Virus record (IMG/VR): IMGVR_UViG_3300037488_002148
Coordinates: 1-57,624 of that record
From: a virus
Length of the DNA: 57,624 nucleotides
Reading direction: 5' to 3' (one strand)
Shown: piece after piece, positions 25,273 through 34,538 of the stretch
Layout of the letters: every line of letters begins with the position of its first letter
How positions within the stretch are numbered: the stretch's first letter is position 1
Translations under genes and position numbers: made by a program
The notes under the pieces: model-generated
Database searches by the model: none
Told to the model about the DNA's origin: nothing
Seen by the model: only the letters and a program-made list of their open reading frames with translations

Positions 25273-26711
25273 TGAAAGATCGAATAGAGACTTTGATTTT
25301 ATATAGTCTCATTAAGAATGAGACTTATACCCGAAAAGTATTACCTTTTTTAAAGGAAGAATACTTCTCCGAGAAAATTGAAAGACTCTTGTTCAATACT
25401 ATATCAGAATTTGTTAGTAAATATAATGCATTGCCTACAACGGAAGCTCTTTTAATTAGTATTAATAGCAGCACTCAAATCAAAGAACATGAATATAAAG
25501 ATATTGGCGATTATATTCAAAAAGAATTTAATAATGATGTGGTTTTTCCGGAAGAAAAATGGCTTTTGGATAAAACTGAAGAGTGGTGCAAATATCAAGC
25601 TTTGAGAAATGCTATATTAAATTCTATTAATATTATAGATGATCCAGCATCAAAAATCCAAACGGGGTCAATTCCCAAACTTTTGACTGATGCGCTATCG
25701 GTGGGATTTTCAACAGACATCGGGCACGATTACGTCAACGATTCAGAAAAACGATATGGTTTCTATCACATGATAGAACAAAAGTTAGAGTTCGATCTTG
25801 ATTTGTTTAATAAAATTACCGGTGGTGGAGTTAAAAAGAAGAGCTTGTTTGTTATAGTTGCGGGCACAGGCGCTGGAAAAAGTTTAAGTTTAAGCCATTT
25901 TGCCGCATCGTTTCTTAATCAAAATAAAAACGTGCTTTATATTACATTAGAAATGGCCGAGGAACAGATCGCAAAACGCATTGATGCAAATTTATTAAAT
26001 GTATCGATGATCGATTTAGATAAAATTCCTAAACAAGACTATGACAAGCGCATCGAACGGATGAAACACAAAGCAACTGGTCGATTGATTATCAAAGAAT
26101 ATCCCACTGCATCCGCGCATACAGGGCATTTTCGGGTTCTACTTCAAGAGTTGCATCTAAAGAAAAATTTCAAACCAGATGTTGTGATAGTCGACTATCT
26201 AAATATCGCCGCTAGTTCAAGAATTAAGCCCGGTTCATTGGTTAATAGTTATACCTACATTAAGAGTATTGCAGAAGAACTTCGGGGTCTAGCAATGGAG
26301 TTCGACGTTCCTTGCCTTACAGCCACACAGACTAACCGCCAAGGTCAAGCCAATACAGACTTAGATTTCACAGATGTTTCTGAATCCCACGGTCTTTCTG
26401 CAACGTGTGATTATATGGTTGGTATGGTTTCTACTGAAGAACTAGATAAAATGAATCAGGTTCTGTTTAAGCAGATTAAAAATCGGTATGGTGATATATC
26501 AAAATATAGACGATTTGTTGTGGGCATTGATCGAGACAAAATGCGATTATACGACGTAGAACAGTCTGCACAGAAAGACATTGCCGATTCTGGACAAGAA
26601 CCCGGTGAAGATCCGATAGGGTTTGACAAAACAGCATTCGGAAATCGTATGAACCAGAACAAGGATTTTTCAAAAATCAAATTCGATGACGATTCAGATG
26701 ATATGTTTTAG
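25272..26711 (+). CDS. 41: Replicative DNA helicase, T4 gp41-like
   Basis: The 479-residue protein is a DnaB-family hexameric helicase. It has an N-terminal helical domain, a linker, and a RecA-like core with FNKITGGGVKKKSLFVIVA leading into Walker A AGTGAGKS (197-204). Walker B VVIVDYLNI (about 310-318) and CLTATQTNRQG follow. It unwinds DNA at the fork with primase gp61 (43835) and is loaded by gp59 (54655). The C-terminal tail is acidic and ends DDDSDDMF. Confidence 0.94.
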   Translation: MKDRIETLILYSLIKNETYTRKVLPFLKEEYFSEKIERLLFNTISEFVSKYNALPTTEALLISINSSTQIKEHEYKDIGDYIQKEFNNDVVFPEEKWLLDKTEEWCKYQALRNAILNSINIIDDPASKIQTGSIPKLLTDALSVGFSTDIGHDYVNDSEKRYGFYHMIEQKLEFDLDLFNKITGGGVKKKSLFVIVAGTGAGKSLSLSHFAASFLNQNKNVLYITLEMAEEQIAKRIDANLLNVSMIDLDKIPKQDYDKRIERMKHKATGRLIIKEYPTASAHTGHFRVLLQELHLKKNFKPDVVIVDYLNIAASSRIKPGSLVNSYTYIKSIAEELRGLAMEFDVPCLTATQTNRQGQANTDLDFTDVSESHGLSATCDYMVGMVSTEELDKMNQVLFKQIKNRYGDISKYRRFVVGIDRDKMRLYDVEQSAQKDIADSGQEPGEDPIGFDKTAFGNRMNQNKDFSKIKFDDDSDDMF

Positions 26712-26724
26712 GAGATGATATTAT

Positions 26725-27279
26725 ATGTGTAATTCGGCGTGTATAAATTTTATAATTGATAATTTAAATGATTTTACTATTACGGGAAAAGACATAATAG
26801 AGGTTGGGTCATATAATGTAAATGGCTCTGTCAGTTTTAAAATCAAAGAAAGAAATCCACGAAGATACTTGGGCGTGGATATTTCTAATGGACCATGCGT
26901 CGACCAGATATGTGATGTTGGCAATTTAATTTCTACCTTCGGTAAGAATTCGTTTGATTGTGTTATAACAACTGAAATGTTGGAACACGTTGAAGATTGG
27001 CGAGCTGCTATTAGAAATTTAAAAGGTATATGTAAACCAAATGGTCATATATTCATCACAACAAGATCTTTTGGTTTTCCATTACATGGATATCCTAAAG
27101 ATTATTGGAGATTTGAAGTTTCTGATATGCAAAATATTTTTTCAGATAGTGAAATTATTTCTGTACAGAAAGACACAAACGACATTGGTGTTTTTGTACA
27201 TGCTATTAAAAAAGAGAATGTTGAAACCGATTTAAACGATATACAACTTTATAACATGATTCATTTAAAAAGAATATAA
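26725..27279 (+). CDS. Class I SAM-dependent methyltransferase
   Basis: The 184-residue protein has a type-11 methyltransferase core: DIIEVGSYNVNGS (motif I), YLGVDISNGPCVD (motif II acidic end), SFDCVITTEMLEHVEDW (motif IV and helix) and CKPNGHIFITTR. Such enzymes methylate sugars or small molecules. Substrate is unknown. It is the last gene of the rightward block and its stop lies inside a terminator shared with the leftward tail-fibre genes. Confidence 0.75.
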   Translation: MCNSACINFIIDNLNDFTITGKDIIEVGSYNVNGSVSFKIKERNPRRYLGVDISNGPCVDQICDVGNLISTFGKNSFDCVITTEMLEHVEDWRAAIRNLKGICKPNGHIFITTRSFGFPLHGYPKDYWRFEVSDMQNIFSDSEIISVQKDTNDIGVFVHAIKKENVETDLNDIQLYNMIHLKRI

Positions 27280-27309
27280 ACAAAGGAGCTTAGCCTCCTT
27301 GTTTATATT
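27273..27309. terminator. Bidirectional terminator between convergent genes
   Basis: A long stem (AATATAAACAAAGGAG against CTCCTTGTTTATATT, with one bulged A) surrounds a short loop. A/T-rich ends flank it on both sides. It lies between the stop of the methyltransferase and the stop of the leftward collagen-like gene. Confidence 0.75.
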
Positions 27310-27328
27310 GAATTCTTAGTATCGTTGT

Positions 27329-27913
<585 letters not shown>

Positions 27914-27935
27914 TCTATTTTTCCTATTTTTAAAT

Positions 27936-28187
27936 TTATGGGCATTGTTCTAATAAAAGAAAAGATTCATCGCCATCATGTTCCCACTGTTCTAACATAA
28001 TATTAAATCCATCTTCATATTCAAAATTGCAAACATCCTCATCTAATAGATGTATACAGACTAAAATTTCCCCGGCGATTCCATGTATACCATCACGTCT
28101 TTCCCAACCCGGCCTGGCTGATGTAACATTAGTGTCTGGAACGTTTGGTATCCAGTTTGGTTTTTTTGTACGAGTCCAAAGAGGCAT
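27936..28187 (-). CDS. Small virion-type protein with MPLWT start
   Basis: The 83-residue product begins [12 protein letters not shown] and has a [19 protein letters not shown] segment, then an acidic tail ([19 protein letters not shown]). The N-terminal pattern MP(L/I)WT...GWE...EILVxI is shared with the neighbouring gene at 28230, so the two probably belong to one virion protein family. An AAAGGA SD precedes the ATG. Confidence 0.6.
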   Translation of the reverse strand: MPLWTRTKKPNWIPNVPDTNVTSARPGWERRDGIHGIAGEILVCIHLLDEDVCNFEYEDGFNIMLEQWEHDGDESFLLLEQCP

Positions 28188-28229
28188 TTGTATTTCCTTT
28201 GTGTTCTATAGTCTTGTTATTACATAGAA

Positions 28230-28739
28230 TTAGACAACAATTCGTGTACCAGCTGCCGCAGCAATGGGTGCACTAATAACCAATTCTGAAGCCAGTGGCG
28301 TTGTTCCAGCGGCATCAACAATCGTACCAACAATTGTCTGTGCAGACACGAACAAAGTTCCGGCTTCATTGAATAATACTAATGGTGCGGCTGCAACGTC
28401 AACATCAAAAACAACTTCGGTGACACCTAATTGGGCTAATGCATAACCGCGAAAATCGCCGTTAATACCAGTCCAAGATAAATTTAAATTCGCCCCAGCT
28501 GTAACATTAACTTTTTCATTGTATCTAACGATAACCTTAACGGCACCGCTACGCACATATGCGGCTTTATCAAAACCGACACCTAAAATATTTGCTTGGC
28601 CCGCCCGATCCGCTAGATTACTAATCTGAACAAGAATCTCTCTCGTACGAGCATCCTCCCAGCCGCGCTCTGTTGCAACAGCTTTCTTAGCAATTTTATC
28701 ATACGACTTAGGTGGGGTTTCTAAAGTCCAAATTGGCAT
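28230..28739 (-). CDS. Virion-type protein, beta-rich
   Basis: The 169-residue product starts MPIWTLETPPKSYD, then ERGWEDARTREILVQISNLA. The remainder is rich in Ala, Val, Gly and Thr, with alternating strands such as RSGAVKVIVRYNEKVNV, which fits a beta-sandwich decoration or fibre protein. It has a good SD (GGAGAAAG) and is the first gene of the leftward unit. A near-match to a T4-type late promoter, TATAAATT, lies upstream on the minus strand (28755-28762). Exact role unknown. Confidence 0.6.
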   Translation of the reverse strand: MPIWTLETPPKSYDKIAKKAVATERGWEDARTREILVQISNLADRAGQANILGVGFDKAAYVRSGAVKVIVRYNEKVNVTAGANLNLSWTGINGDFRGYALAQLGVTEVVFDVDVAAAPLVLFNEAGTLFVSAQTIVGTIVDAAGTTPLASELVISAPIAAAAGTRIVV

Positions 28740-28837
28740 ATACTTTCTCCAAAAAATTTATATTCTGTATTCTTATTTATTTGTATCGTAAATTTGATAA
28801 GATAAATATTATAGAACTTTGTGTTTAAAGGTTTCAT

Positions 28838-29461
28838 ATGCTATTTATTAAACGTTTCCTGTTCGGTTTAAGTGTCATATTATGCTTTTCTTGTCAAACA
28901 ATTCAACCAGTTAAATTGAAAAATAGAAAAATTGAATTTATTCCTATCATTTTAGGGTTTGATAAAAACGATATTTATAATAATGGAGAACATTTTCAAG
29001 TCTTAGCAATAGCAGAATATATGTTATTGAATCAATTGAATATAACATTAAAATCTTCTAAAATATTTTATACGAGTGAATATTTTGACATGCAATGGTG
29101 TAGTTATGAAGAATTTGATTATATAAATCGTATTGATATAGGCGAATTAGTTGGCTATCAGTGCGACGATACGAAAATTATTATATTCATGGAGTATGTT
29201 AATCAATGTCTGAATCTTCGTGGCTGTGCAGATTTGGCTGGGATTTTAAATACAGAACCAACTAGAATGTTTTTTTACCTTACAGGCAATTCATTTGACG
29301 ATAGCTATGTACTGGTTCATGAAATTGGCCACATCTTAGGCGCGGATCATATATCAAATGGTTATATAATGCATCCATATACAACGGAAACCAATAATTA
29401 CGAGTTTTGTGAAGAATCAAAAAAACAGATTGACGAAACGTTACAGAATATTGCCCTATGA
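28838..29461 (+). CDS. Secreted or lipid-anchored metzincin-type zinc metalloprotease
   Basis: The 207-residue protein begins with a signal sequence (KRFLFGLSVILCFSCQ) whose Cys19 could be lipidated, although the lipobox is imperfect. Near residue 160 is HEIGHILGADH, the full HExxHxxGxxH zinc-binding motif of metzincins, followed eight residues later by the Met-turn candidate GYIMHP. This is the layout of a matrixin-like protease, here of minimal size. Four other cysteines (C86, C107, C124, C130) could form disulfides in the periplasm. Targets in the envelope are possible. It heads the rightward block of late-type genes. Confidence 0.75.
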   Translation: MLFIKRFLFGLSVILCFSCQTIQPVKLKNRKIEFIPIILGFDKNDIYNNGEHFQVLAIAEYMLLNQLNITLKSSKIFYTSEYFDMQWCSYEEFDYINRIDIGELVGYQCDDTKIIIFMEYVNQCLNLRGCADLAGILNTEPTRMFFYLTGNSFDDSYVLVHEIGHILGADHISNGYIMHPYTTETNNYEFCEESKKQIDETLQNIAL

Positions 29462-29492
29462 GATTGCCAATCATCATGAATAACTAAATAAT

Positions 29493-29501
29493 TGATATAA
29501 T
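29493..29501 (+). promoter_or_regulatory. Extended -10 promoter candidate before 29517
   Basis: TG-A-TATAAT (29493-29501) is an extended -10 without a clear -35. The predicted start near 29508 leaves a very short leader. Confidence 0.35.
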
Positions 29502-29516
29502 TAGTAGGTTTAGTAT

Positions 29517-29765
29517 ATGAAAAAGGTTATATCGATTGAAAAGCTTGGTATTTACGCCAGGCTACCCGATGATTTGAATGAACTGTTAAATGGCCAACAG
29601 GTAAAGGCTTTGCAAGAACAGGTTGCAAAAAAACCAATAAGGTTTATAATGTATAGGGGTAAGTTAGCGATTCAGATAGGGCCAAAAATGATTTTTAATG
29701 TGTCAATAAAAGTCGATAACAAGAATCGTAAATATGTATTGGTCATTGACGATGAAAATGCGTAG
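29517..29765 (+). CDS. Hypothetical small protein
   Basis: The 82-residue product is mixed alpha/beta by appearance (KKVISIEKLGIYARLPDD, then a helix LLNGQQVKALQEQV, then strands RFIMYRGKLAIQIG). No motif known. It has an AGTAGG SD and lies just before the first gene with a capsid-targeting N-terminus. Confidence 0.6.
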   Translation: MKKVISIEKLGIYARLPDDLNELLNGQQVKALQEQVAKKPIRFIMYRGKLAIQIGPKMIFNVSIKVDNKNRKYVLVIDDENA

Positions 29766-29772
29766 AGGTAAA

Positions 29773-30282
29773 ATGAAAACATTTAAAGAATTAATATCAG
29801 AAGAAAATCTACAAGAGGCTTTTTTTGGAGAATTTGGGGAACTTGCTGACAAAAAAAGATTTGATTCACGGAACCCAGAAATCAATGTCAAGGGCGTTGG
29901 CAAATATAAACTAGAAGATCTGAAACGAAAAATTCACGCCAAGCTAACAGAAGTGTTGCGATATAGCGACGATGGTGACTATGATGCCGTTTCAGAAATG
30001 ATTAATCAAAAAGGAATACTTGTACATTTTATTAATGCAATTCTTGACGTTGAGCGGGAACTTCAGACACCAAACATGAAAAGAAAAGTTACAGTAATGA
30101 AAAAGGAAGCCGCCGAAAAAGAACTTCGTAAAAATATTATAAATGAAGTGGCTCCGCCAGATTCTGAAATAGAAGATTTCATAGTTCAGAATAAAAATAG
30201 ATTTATTAAACAGTATGGGCAAGAGAAAGGGTTAGAAGTTTTGTACAGCTTGGCATGGAAAAGATTTAACGAAAAGAAATAG
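29773..30282 (+). CDS. Putative packaged protein with capsid-targeting N-terminus
   Basis: The 169-residue product starts MKTFKELISE, which matches the T4 internal-protein capsid-targeting sequence (MKTYQEFIAE) and has the prohead protease consensus I-x-E at residues 8-10. The rest is charged and helical, ending with IEDFIVQNKNRFIKQYG and LYSLAWKRF, a C-terminus found in other T4-like phage proteins. I chose ATG 29773 (SD AGAGGT) over a 13-residue upstream extension that overlaps no signal. The function of the body is unknown. Confidence 0.7.
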   Translation: MKTFKELISEENLQEAFFGEFGELADKKRFDSRNPEINVKGVGKYKLEDLKRKIHAKLTEVLRYSDDGDYDAVSEMINQKGILVHFINAILDVERELQTPNMKRKVTVMKKEAAEKELRKNIINEVAPPDSEIEDFIVQNKNRFIKQYGQEKGLEVLYSLAWKRFNEKK

Positions 30283-30299
30283 ACATTAAAATTTGTAAA

Positions 30300-31538
30300 A
30301 TGAAATCTTTTATACAATACATAACAGAAGATATTTCTTCTGAGAAAAACCTACACATTTCCCATCTCGAAGAGTTGCCCGTCTTCGAAGGTCGCGATGG
30401 ACTAAAAAAAGTATTCACTTATATCAATTCAATCATTAAACAATTATCTGGCCAAGAAGAATCTAATATACAACTGAAATCTAAGATAGATGGTGCGCCT
30501 GCATTGATTGTTGGTATTAATCCAGAGAACGATCAGTTCTTTGTTGGAACGAAATCAGTCTTTAATAAATTTGAACCAAAAATAAACTATACAAATGAAG
30601 ATATTGACAAAAATCACGAAGATTCTGGTTTAAATAAAAAACTTAAGATTGCTTTAAAGTACTTACCGGAACTTGGTATTAAAACCATTTTTCAGGGTGA
30701 CATGCTTTATACACTAGAAGATTTAAAAAGAAAGAATATCAAAGGGCAAGACTATGTAATTTTTCGACCAAATACGATTACATATGCAGTTCCCGCAAAT
30801 TCTCCACTGGCAAAAGAAATTCTTGCTTCAAAAACGGGAATTGTTTTTCATACAGAATATCTTGGTTCGTCTATATCATCACTGAAAGCGCATTTCAAAA
30901 CAGACTTATCAAAACTAAAACCATCAAAGAATGTGTTTTATCGTGATGCTGATTTTGATAATGTTGGTCAGAAGACTGGCGTAACAAAAGAAAAATTGAA
31001 CAGTCTGAAAAAGAAAGAGAAAAATATTAAAGCTTTGGCCAGCTCAATCGATCAAACCTTTTTAGATAAGATGGAACACGATCAAGATTTACAAACTCTT
31101 ATATCGACATACACCAACTTCTTAGTTAGGAAGGGCGAATCAGAGAAAAGCGAAGAAGAGAAGTTTAAACAATTACAACAATATACTAGAGATAAGATTG
31201 AAGGCGAAATGTCAACTCTCAAAACCGAAAAAGGTAAAGAGCGCCGGAAGAAGAAACTTGACTATATAATGAACATTTTAATTCACAACGACGCCGCGAT
31301 TCGTAATTTTTTTAAATTACAAAATGAGATTACCAATTTTAAGCTGGACATTATTGATTTATTTAACAAGATGCAAAAAAATCTTCATACCTATCTTGAT
31401 AAAGATGGAACTTATGAAAAAACAAATCCCGAAGGTATTGTAGTTGTAAGTGATGCTGGCGCAACAAAGCTGATAGATCGTTCGGAATTTTCTCGTGCTA
31501 ATTTTAACCTTCCAAAACAGTGGGATAGGGAGAAATGA
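30300..31538 (+). CDS. Packaged KxDG-type nucleotidyltransferase/ligase-like protein
   Basis: The 412-residue protein starts MKSFIQYITE, a T4-type capsid-targeting sequence with I-x-E at 8-10. The body has the motifs of covalent nucleotidyltransferases (DNA/RNA ligases, capping enzymes): KIDGAPAL with candidate Lys62, IFQGDMLY, FHTEYLG, EGIVVVS (378-384) and a downstream Lys390 in TKLIDRSEF. It resembles the phage family annotated DUF6267. It could ligate or cap nucleic acid, perhaps carried in the capsid. No activity is established. Its stop forms an ATGA overlap with the next nucleotidyltransferase gene. Confidence 0.75.
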   Translation: MKSFIQYITEDISSEKNLHISHLEELPVFEGRDGLKKVFTYINSIIKQLSGQEESNIQLKSKIDGAPALIVGINPENDQFFVGTKSVFNKFEPKINYTNEDIDKNHEDSGLNKKLKIALKYLPELGIKTIFQGDMLYTLEDLKRKNIKGQDYVIFRPNTITYAVPANSPLAKEILASKTGIVFHTEYLGSSISSLKAHFKTDLSKLKPSKNVFYRDADFDNVGQKTGVTKEKLNSLKKKEKNIKALASSIDQTFLDKMEHDQDLQTLISTYTNFLVRKGESEKSEEEKFKQLQQYTRDKIEGEMSTLKTEKGKERRKKKLDYIMNILIHNDAAIRNFFKLQNEITNFKLDIIDLFNKMQKNLHTYLDKDGTYEKTNPEGIVVVSDAGATKLIDRSEFSRANFNLPKQWDREK

Positions 31539-32449
31539 AAAAAACCGCAGTATTCAGTTTCGGAAGATATAATCCCATAAGTCTTGGCCACCAAAAGCTT
31601 TTTGATGCTATGGCTATACTTGCTCGAAAGTTAGACGCCGACATGCATATATATTCCAGTCATACACAAGACGATAAAAAGAACCCTCTGAATTATAAAG
31701 ATAAAATCAAGTTTCTCAAGTTATCATTTCCAAAATATAAAAACGGTGTTATCGATTCAGATGCCAAAACCATTTTTGACGTGATTAAAGAACTTGCGGC
31801 TATGGGATATACCGATTTAGTATTCGCTGTTGGACAAGACCGCAAAAAACAGTTTAACGATGCCATTAAACCTTATATAAACACAGATCATAAAGATGCC
31901 ATAAAACTTAATAGTTTTAATATTATAAGTGCTGGCAAACGCGATCCAGATTCTGATGACGATGTTGAAGCTATAAGTGCCTCTAAACTCCGAGATTTTG
32001 CAAAAGATGGCGATTATATCAACTTTGCCAAGGGTATATCACAAGAATTAAGTACTGCAAATAAGAAGGTATTGTACGAATTAGTAAGAAATGGATTGAA
32101 AATAAATAACTTAGAGGCAAAAACTATGAAAGAAGAAACGAAACCCGGTTTTGATCCAGCTGGAAATCCAAGCCGTATGTGGCAAAGCTTTAGAAAGTGG
32201 TTCTATATTGAAGAAGAAGACAGTGAAAAACAACCAGATAGTGATTTTTTAGTGGTAGATAAAAAAACAAAAGAACGCCATTTACCCATTAAAGTAAATG
32301 GAAAAGTCGACACGAACCTAATGGGTGCTGCACATGCAGCTTTGACTAAAAATTTCAGAGGACAGGCGTATAAAGGACCCGACAAAGCCGGAGCATTGAA
32401 TACACTAAAAGCTCTATATAAAAAAGAAAAAATGGATTTACCAGAATAG
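31535..32449 (+). CDS. Cytidylyltransferase-like nucleotidyltransferase (NMN adenylyltransferase type)
   Basis: The 304-residue protein has the HIGH-type superfamily motifs GRYNPISLGHQKLF (about residues 10-23) and ISASKLRDF (about 149-157), the second the ISxSxxR signature. The core fits NMN adenylyltransferases or related cytidylyltransferases. After about residue 200 a second domain follows: an acidic linker, then PIKVNGKVDTNLMGAAHAAL and a KGPDKAGALNTLKALYKKE end, which occurs in phage virion-associated proteins. It lacks the capsid-targeting N-terminus but is translationally coupled to the KxDG gene. A role in NAD synthesis is possible. The substrate cannot be told from sequence. Confidence 0.7.
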   Translation: MKKTAVFSFGRYNPISLGHQKLFDAMAILARKLDADMHIYSSHTQDDKKNPLNYKDKIKFLKLSFPKYKNGVIDSDAKTIFDVIKELAAMGYTDLVFAVGQDRKKQFNDAIKPYINTDHKDAIKLNSFNIISAGKRDPDSDDDVEAISASKLRDFAKDGDYINFAKGISQELSTANKKVLYELVRNGLKINNLEAKTMKEETKPGFDPAGNPSRMWQSFRKWFYIEEEDSEKQPDSDFLVVDKKTKERHLPIKVNGKVDTNLMGAAHAALTKNFRGQAYKGPDKAGALNTLKALYKKEKMDLPE

Positions 32450-32457
32450 GAAAATAT

Positions 32458-33318
32458 ATGTATAATTTTACTAAATTTTTAACGGAAAAAACCAAAGAGG
32501 TTGATTCCGACAAAAATGAAAAAGAATTAAAAGATCAAAAACCAGAAACCGATGTTAAAGATTCTGAGATCGGTGAATGGACAAAGTCTGGTAAGGGTTG
32601 GATTGTACGCTTTGCGGTTAAAGATATTGACTATACTGCATACTTCTTTCCACTTGACGAACAAGAAAAGCATTGGAAATTTACATATTCGAGAATGGGT
32701 CAACGGGATAGTTCAGATATTAAAAAATTTGGACCAACATCAGATTGGCTAGATATTTGGAAAACTCTGGTTGAGATCTTAAAAGATTTTATTCGTATTT
32801 TTAAACCCACAACAGTTAAATATATTGGAATGTCGAGATCTAAACGACAGATATATTTTCGCGAACTATTTAAAATCTATATTAAACATTTTGTTAATGG
32901 CTTCCGCCGCTTGGGATATATTTCTTCCTTTGATAAGAAAAATTACGAGGCATCTCCGTTTCTAGTTATTTTTAAAAGTACAAAGAAAAAGACGGATGAA
33001 CCCAAAGACGAAGTTAAAGAAGATTTAGATGTTGATTATAAATTGATTGAACGTAAACCCGACCGGAGAATATCTAAAGGTATTTGGGTACAACCAGAAG
33101 AATATCGCAAAGAAGGCGATGATGGACAATATTTCGCATTTAAAGTGGAATTTATTGCTGATAAAGATAGAAAATCCGGGCAATCATATACTTCAATAGA
33201 AGGAAGATTTAAGAATGAAGTAGAGGGGTTGGAGTGGGCTAGAACGGTTGATGCTCCAGCTGAAATGAGTGATGATTATGTAAAGATGTTTGGTACGGCA
33301 GCTGAAAGCAAGGAGTAG
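32458..33318 (+). CDS. Putative packaged protein with capsid-targeting-like N-terminus, paralogue 1
   Basis: The 286-residue product starts MYNFTKFLTE, a variant of the capsid-targeting sequence with L-x-E at residues 8-10, then a Lys/Glu-rich linker. A folded domain (about residues 40-185) includes WIVRFAVKDIDYTAYFFPLD and IFKPTTVKYIGMSRSKRQ. The pattern recurs in the next gene, so the two look like tandem paralogues. The last 80 residues contain GIWVQPEEY and are unassigned. Confidence 0.6.
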   Translation: MYNFTKFLTEKTKEVDSDKNEKELKDQKPETDVKDSEIGEWTKSGKGWIVRFAVKDIDYTAYFFPLDEQEKHWKFTYSRMGQRDSSDIKKFGPTSDWLDIWKTLVEILKDFIRIFKPTTVKYIGMSRSKRQIYFRELFKIYIKHFVNGFRRLGYISSFDKKNYEASPFLVIFKSTKKKTDEPKDEVKEDLDVDYKLIERKPDRRISKGIWVQPEEYRKEGDDGQYFAFKVEFIADKDRKSGQSYTSIEGRFKNEVEGLEWARTVDAPAEMSDDYVKMFGTAAESKE

Positions 33319-33320
33319 AT

Positions 33321-34118
33321 ATGTCAAAGAAAATATTAGATGCTTTACAAGAAACCGATGAAAACAAGATTAAACAATCGATGTTTTTAGCTCTTTCGGA
33401 AAAGCTCACGGAAAAAATTAAAGAGATTAAACCAGAGTTGGCGAAGATCGTTGTAACAGAAGCTGGTGTTGTCGATGATACGCAGACATCAGATTTACCG
33501 GCAGGGAAAAAAGATAATCGACCACCAATCGGCTCGACTAAAATTGTGAAATTTCAATCAAAACCGGGACATTATATATACCAATTTCCATTTATGGGGA
33601 AAAGAATTAATGTTAATTTTGAACCGTTAGACAATTCCAATACGCGGTATCGTGCATATTTTAATGCAAAAGGTATGGAGAAATCTGATAAACCATCTGT
33701 TCGGTTGGGAATTTCTCAACCTACACAAATTACACAGATTTTTATGCACGTTTTAAAAACGGTTGAACAGTTTATGGCATTTAAAAAACCATCAATGATA
33801 AGATTTCAGGCCGGAGAAGGTATACAGTTTCCGCCGATGTCTTATTCTTTGATGTATCCATTTTTAAAAGACTTTGCGGCTTTGCCCGCAATTAAAAAGG
33901 CATATACGGTATTGCGAGGCGACGCAATCAAAGATGGAGCAGCATTTATCATTCGCCGAGGTGCGCAGCAAAGTAATCTAAAATCGAAGAGCTGGAAACC
34001 CCAAATGCCACAAAAAGAAGAAATTGCAAATGTTTCGGGCGCAGCAGTAGCAACGGATCGACCCATAAAACCGCCACTGGGGTTTCCGGGGTTGGCCATG
34101 GCTCGACGAAAAAAATAA
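33321..34118 (+). CDS. Hypothetical protein, paralogue 2 of the preceding gene
   Basis: The 265-residue product starts two bases after the previous stop. Residues 75-215 parallel the folded domain of the upstream gene: a YIYQFPFMGKRINVNFEPLD strand region, a helix around HVLKTVEQFMAFKKPSMIRF, and a closing GAAFIIRRG against FLVIFKS. It lacks the capsid-targeting start and has instead a Lys/Glu-rich helix. The C-terminus is Pro/Gly-rich with a basic RRKK end. Confidence 0.6.
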   Translation: MSKKILDALQETDENKIKQSMFLALSEKLTEKIKEIKPELAKIVVTEAGVVDDTQTSDLPAGKKDNRPPIGSTKIVKFQSKPGHYIYQFPFMGKRINVNFEPLDNSNTRYRAYFNAKGMEKSDKPSVRLGISQPTQITQIFMHVLKTVEQFMAFKKPSMIRFQAGEGIQFPPMSYSLMYPFLKDFAALPAIKKAYTVLRGDAIKDGAAFIIRRGAQQSNLKSKSWKPQMPQKEEIANVSGAAVATDRPIKPPLGFPGLAMARRKK

Positions 34119-34139
34119 AATGTATAGTAGTCTAAGACT

Positions 34140-34538
34140 ATGTTTGAAAAATTTGATAAATTGACTGAAGAAAATTATATCTTGTATGCTATGCGATGTT
34201 ATGACAATCCAAATTGTCATAATGTTAATGAGTTCAAAGAGGATTTGAATAGAGTTAAGTATATCAAACGGTTATTAAATCGTTATATACGAAAAGGTAA
34301 TTTAAAAGACCGCTTACTTTTGAATCATATTATTATATTTTGTAATACGTTTGGAAACGAAGCAGCAGTTAGAATGCTGTTTTTTAAATTAAATCGGGAG
34401 TTGTACCCCGCTTTAAAAACGTTTTTTGTATTTTTAAATATAATGCCTGAAGTTTTGCATTATATTGGAGATAGAACAATTTATAGCAGCGACATTTTGG
34501 TTGATAATACTGTCGCAAAGATTTTAAGGGCAATATGA
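34140..34538 (+). CDS. Conserved phage protein of unknown function
   Basis: The 132-residue product contains LTEENYILYAMRCYDNP, EFKEDLNRVKYIKRLLNRY, LLLNHIIIFCNTFGNEAAVRMLFFK and LKTFFVFLNIMPE. I recognise this pattern from many large T4-like phages, where it is highly conserved but uncharacterised. It is all-helical by appearance. It ends in an ATGA overlap with the next gene, another conserved phage protein. Confidence 0.7.
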   Translation: MFEKFDKLTEENYILYAMRCYDNPNCHNVNEFKEDLNRVKYIKRLLNRYIRKGNLKDRLLLNHIIIFCNTFGNEAAVRMLFFKLNRELYPALKTFFVFLNIMPEVLHYIGDRTIYSSDILVDNTVAKILRAI

